From: Tissierellia bacterium
Lineage (GTDB): Bacteria; Bacillota; Clostridia; Tissierellales; Tepidimicrobiaceae
Direction: 5' to 3'
NCBI GenBank assembly: GCA_012735405.1
Contig: JAAYHM010000084.1
Coordinates: forward strand, 1-36,886
Length of the DNA stretch: 36,886 nucleotides
Positions 35,950-36,886 of the stretch are shown here, piece by piece (positions within the stretch are counted from its first letter, which is position 1; each line of letters opens with the position of its first letter). The notes beneath the pieces are model-generated. The model was not told where the DNA came from, made no database searches, and was given only the letters and a program-made list of their open reading frames with translations. The position numbers and the translations under genes were made by a program.

Positions 35950-36714
35950 ATGATAAATATAAGAACTATTGAATATAGTATACATTTTTTAACCAATATA
36001 GATTTTGTTGAAGATCCAGAAATTGCAATTTTCAAATGTATATTCAAGAAATTAAAAAATATTTTATGCATAAATAGCAAAGAGAAGTGCATAGAATGTT
36101 CCTATGGCAAAAAATGTGTATATAACTATGTTACAGCAGGAGATTTTATGCATATTAACTTGATGCCTGTCATAATAAAAAAGCCCTTAATTTCAAAAAA
36201 GCATTTTAAACAGGGGGACAGATTAAAGCTTAAATTTTTGTTTCTAGGAGATGCAGCATTACATATGGATTTTGTAGATTTCATATTAAAGGGAATTGAA
36301 GTTAAGGGGCTTTTTAAAGAAAATCATAGATTTATAATTGAAAGTAGAACTATAGATGATACAAGTATAGATATAAATAATCATAGGGGGATTTATAATA
36401 TTGAAATATTGACACCCATAGATAAAACAGAAGATATTTTTCTATATGAAAAAGAAAAAATAGAAGATCTAAATAAACTATATAATATTACAGATGAACC
36501 AATAGAAATAATAGAGGAATTTTATGATAAGGATTTTATTAAATTTAAGGTTAAAAGGCCAATATATTTAGGATCAAATAGAATTAATCTAGATGGCTAC
36601 ATAGGGAGACTTTCCTTTATAAAACCCATCCCTTTAACACCCTTACTATTAATAGCTAAACAAATTGGTATTGGCAAATACTATGGTATTGGCGGAGGAT
36701 GCATAGAATTTTAA
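35950..36714 (+). CDS. Second Cas6-like RAMP protein (Cas6 C-terminal family)
   Basis: 254 residues. A cysteine cluster CIECSYGKKCVYNYV at about 53-67 follows a helical AIFKCIFKKLKNI segment, and the protein ends IGIGKYYGIGGGCIEF, the glycine-rich loop of the Cas6_C (PF10040-like) group. It differs clearly from the Cas6 at the start of the operon. I see no obvious catalytic His in the usual N-terminal place, so it may be a structural or second processing factor. ATG 35950 follows the csm5 stop by one base, so it belongs to the operon. Confidence 0.75.
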   Translation: MINIRTIEYSIHFLTNIDFVEDPEIAIFKCIFKKLKNILCINSKEKCIECSYGKKCVYNYVTAGDFMHINLMPVIIKKPLISKKHFKQGDRLKLKFLFLGDAALHMDFVDFILKGIEVKGLFKENHRFIIESRTIDDTSIDINNHRGIYNIEILTPIDKTEDIFLYEKEKIEDLNKLYNITDEPIEIIEEFYDKDFIKFKVKRPIYLGSNRINLDGYIGRLSFIKPIPLTPLLLIAKQIGIGKYYGIGGGCIEF

Positions 36715-36723
36715 TATGATTTA

Positions 36724-36763
36724 AAAATTCCTTTTCTGTGAAAGCAGGAAAGGAATTTTTTAT
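36724..36763 (+). terminator. Terminator of the type III-A operon
   Basis: A 15-pair stem with one G-T (36724-36738 and 36745-36759), a 6-base loop and a T-run with one A after it. Confidence 0.88.
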
Positions 36764-36842
36764 TGCAAAATTTTCATCCCAAAACTAATAACATAAAGAT
36801 ACTATGGAATACTAAGTAATAAAGCACTAAGGGGGGAATCAT

Positions 36843-36886
36843 ATGATTTCTAAAAGGATAAAAGACAATAAACAACTTTTTACAAG
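36843..36886 (+). CDS. 5' end of an unidentified gene, cut by the window edge
   Basis: An ATG behind AAGGGGGGA (36829-36837) opens a frame of 14 full codons, beginning MISKRIKDNKQLF and still open at the edge. Too short to identify. The 79 bases before it, after the operon terminator, hold no CRISPR repeat. Confidence 0.5.
   Translation, partial: MISKRIKDNKQLFT

Overview
The window looks like a chromosomal segment of a low-GC, anaerobic, spore-forming Firmicute of class Clostridia, perhaps near the Tissierellales. The grounds are very AT-rich DNA, strong AGGAGG-type ribosome sites, frequent TTG and GTG starts, two CotF-like coat proteins, SAM-I and PyrR RNA control, and a probable selenoprotein. 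The genus is inference; no marker gene is present.

Layout. (1) 1-11740: the end of an unidentified gene, then a surface-glycan cluster on the + strand. It holds a Wzz-type co-polymerase, a BY-kinase-like ATPase, a MurJ/MviN flippase, a PglF-like dehydratase, a PglE-like aminotransferase, a PglC-like phosphoglycosyl transferase, a FemAB-type acyltransferase, a family-4 glycosyltransferase, a divergent deacetylase and a Wzy-type polymerase or ligase. Together these would make an amino-dideoxy sugar, start a lipid-linked repeat, flip it, polymerise it and set its length. (2) 11860-14775: an AbgT-family transporter and an M20 peptidase. (3) 14885-16670: a short selenocysteine glutaredoxin whose in-frame TGA hides it from ordinary ORF finding, a lipoprotein with a coiled coil, and a LysE-type exporter. 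(4) 16767-22527: the pyrimidine operon pyrBICFKDE. Its leader carries two PyrR-type hairpins, one able to control a terminator and one covering the pyrB ribosome site. (5) 22631-26047: an HD-domain protein, then the methionine importer metNIQ on the - strand behind a SAM-I riboswitch followed by two tandem terminators. (6) 26066-27436: a YkuS-like protein, two small coat proteins, and an orphan gene behind paired operator-like palindromes. (7) 27437-36763: a type III-A CRISPR effector operon, csx1-cas6-csx20-cas10-csm2-csm3-csm4-csm5-cas6 (second). No CRISPR array and no cas1/cas2 lie in the window.

How the CRISPR genes work together: Cas10 keeps both the HD and the GGDD motif, so it should cut DNA and make cyclic oligoadenylate. 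Csx1 (CARF plus HEPN) would be the RNase that senses the messenger, and Csx20 a ring nuclease that removes it. Cas6 would mature the crRNA, and Csm2-5 build the backbone.

The points I find most unusual are the dual PyrR leader, the possible two-terminator relay after the SAM riboswitch, the UGA-encoded glutaredoxin, and two different Cas6 proteins in one operon together with a Csx1-Csx20 pair. All calls come from reading the sequence; no database search or folding program was run.
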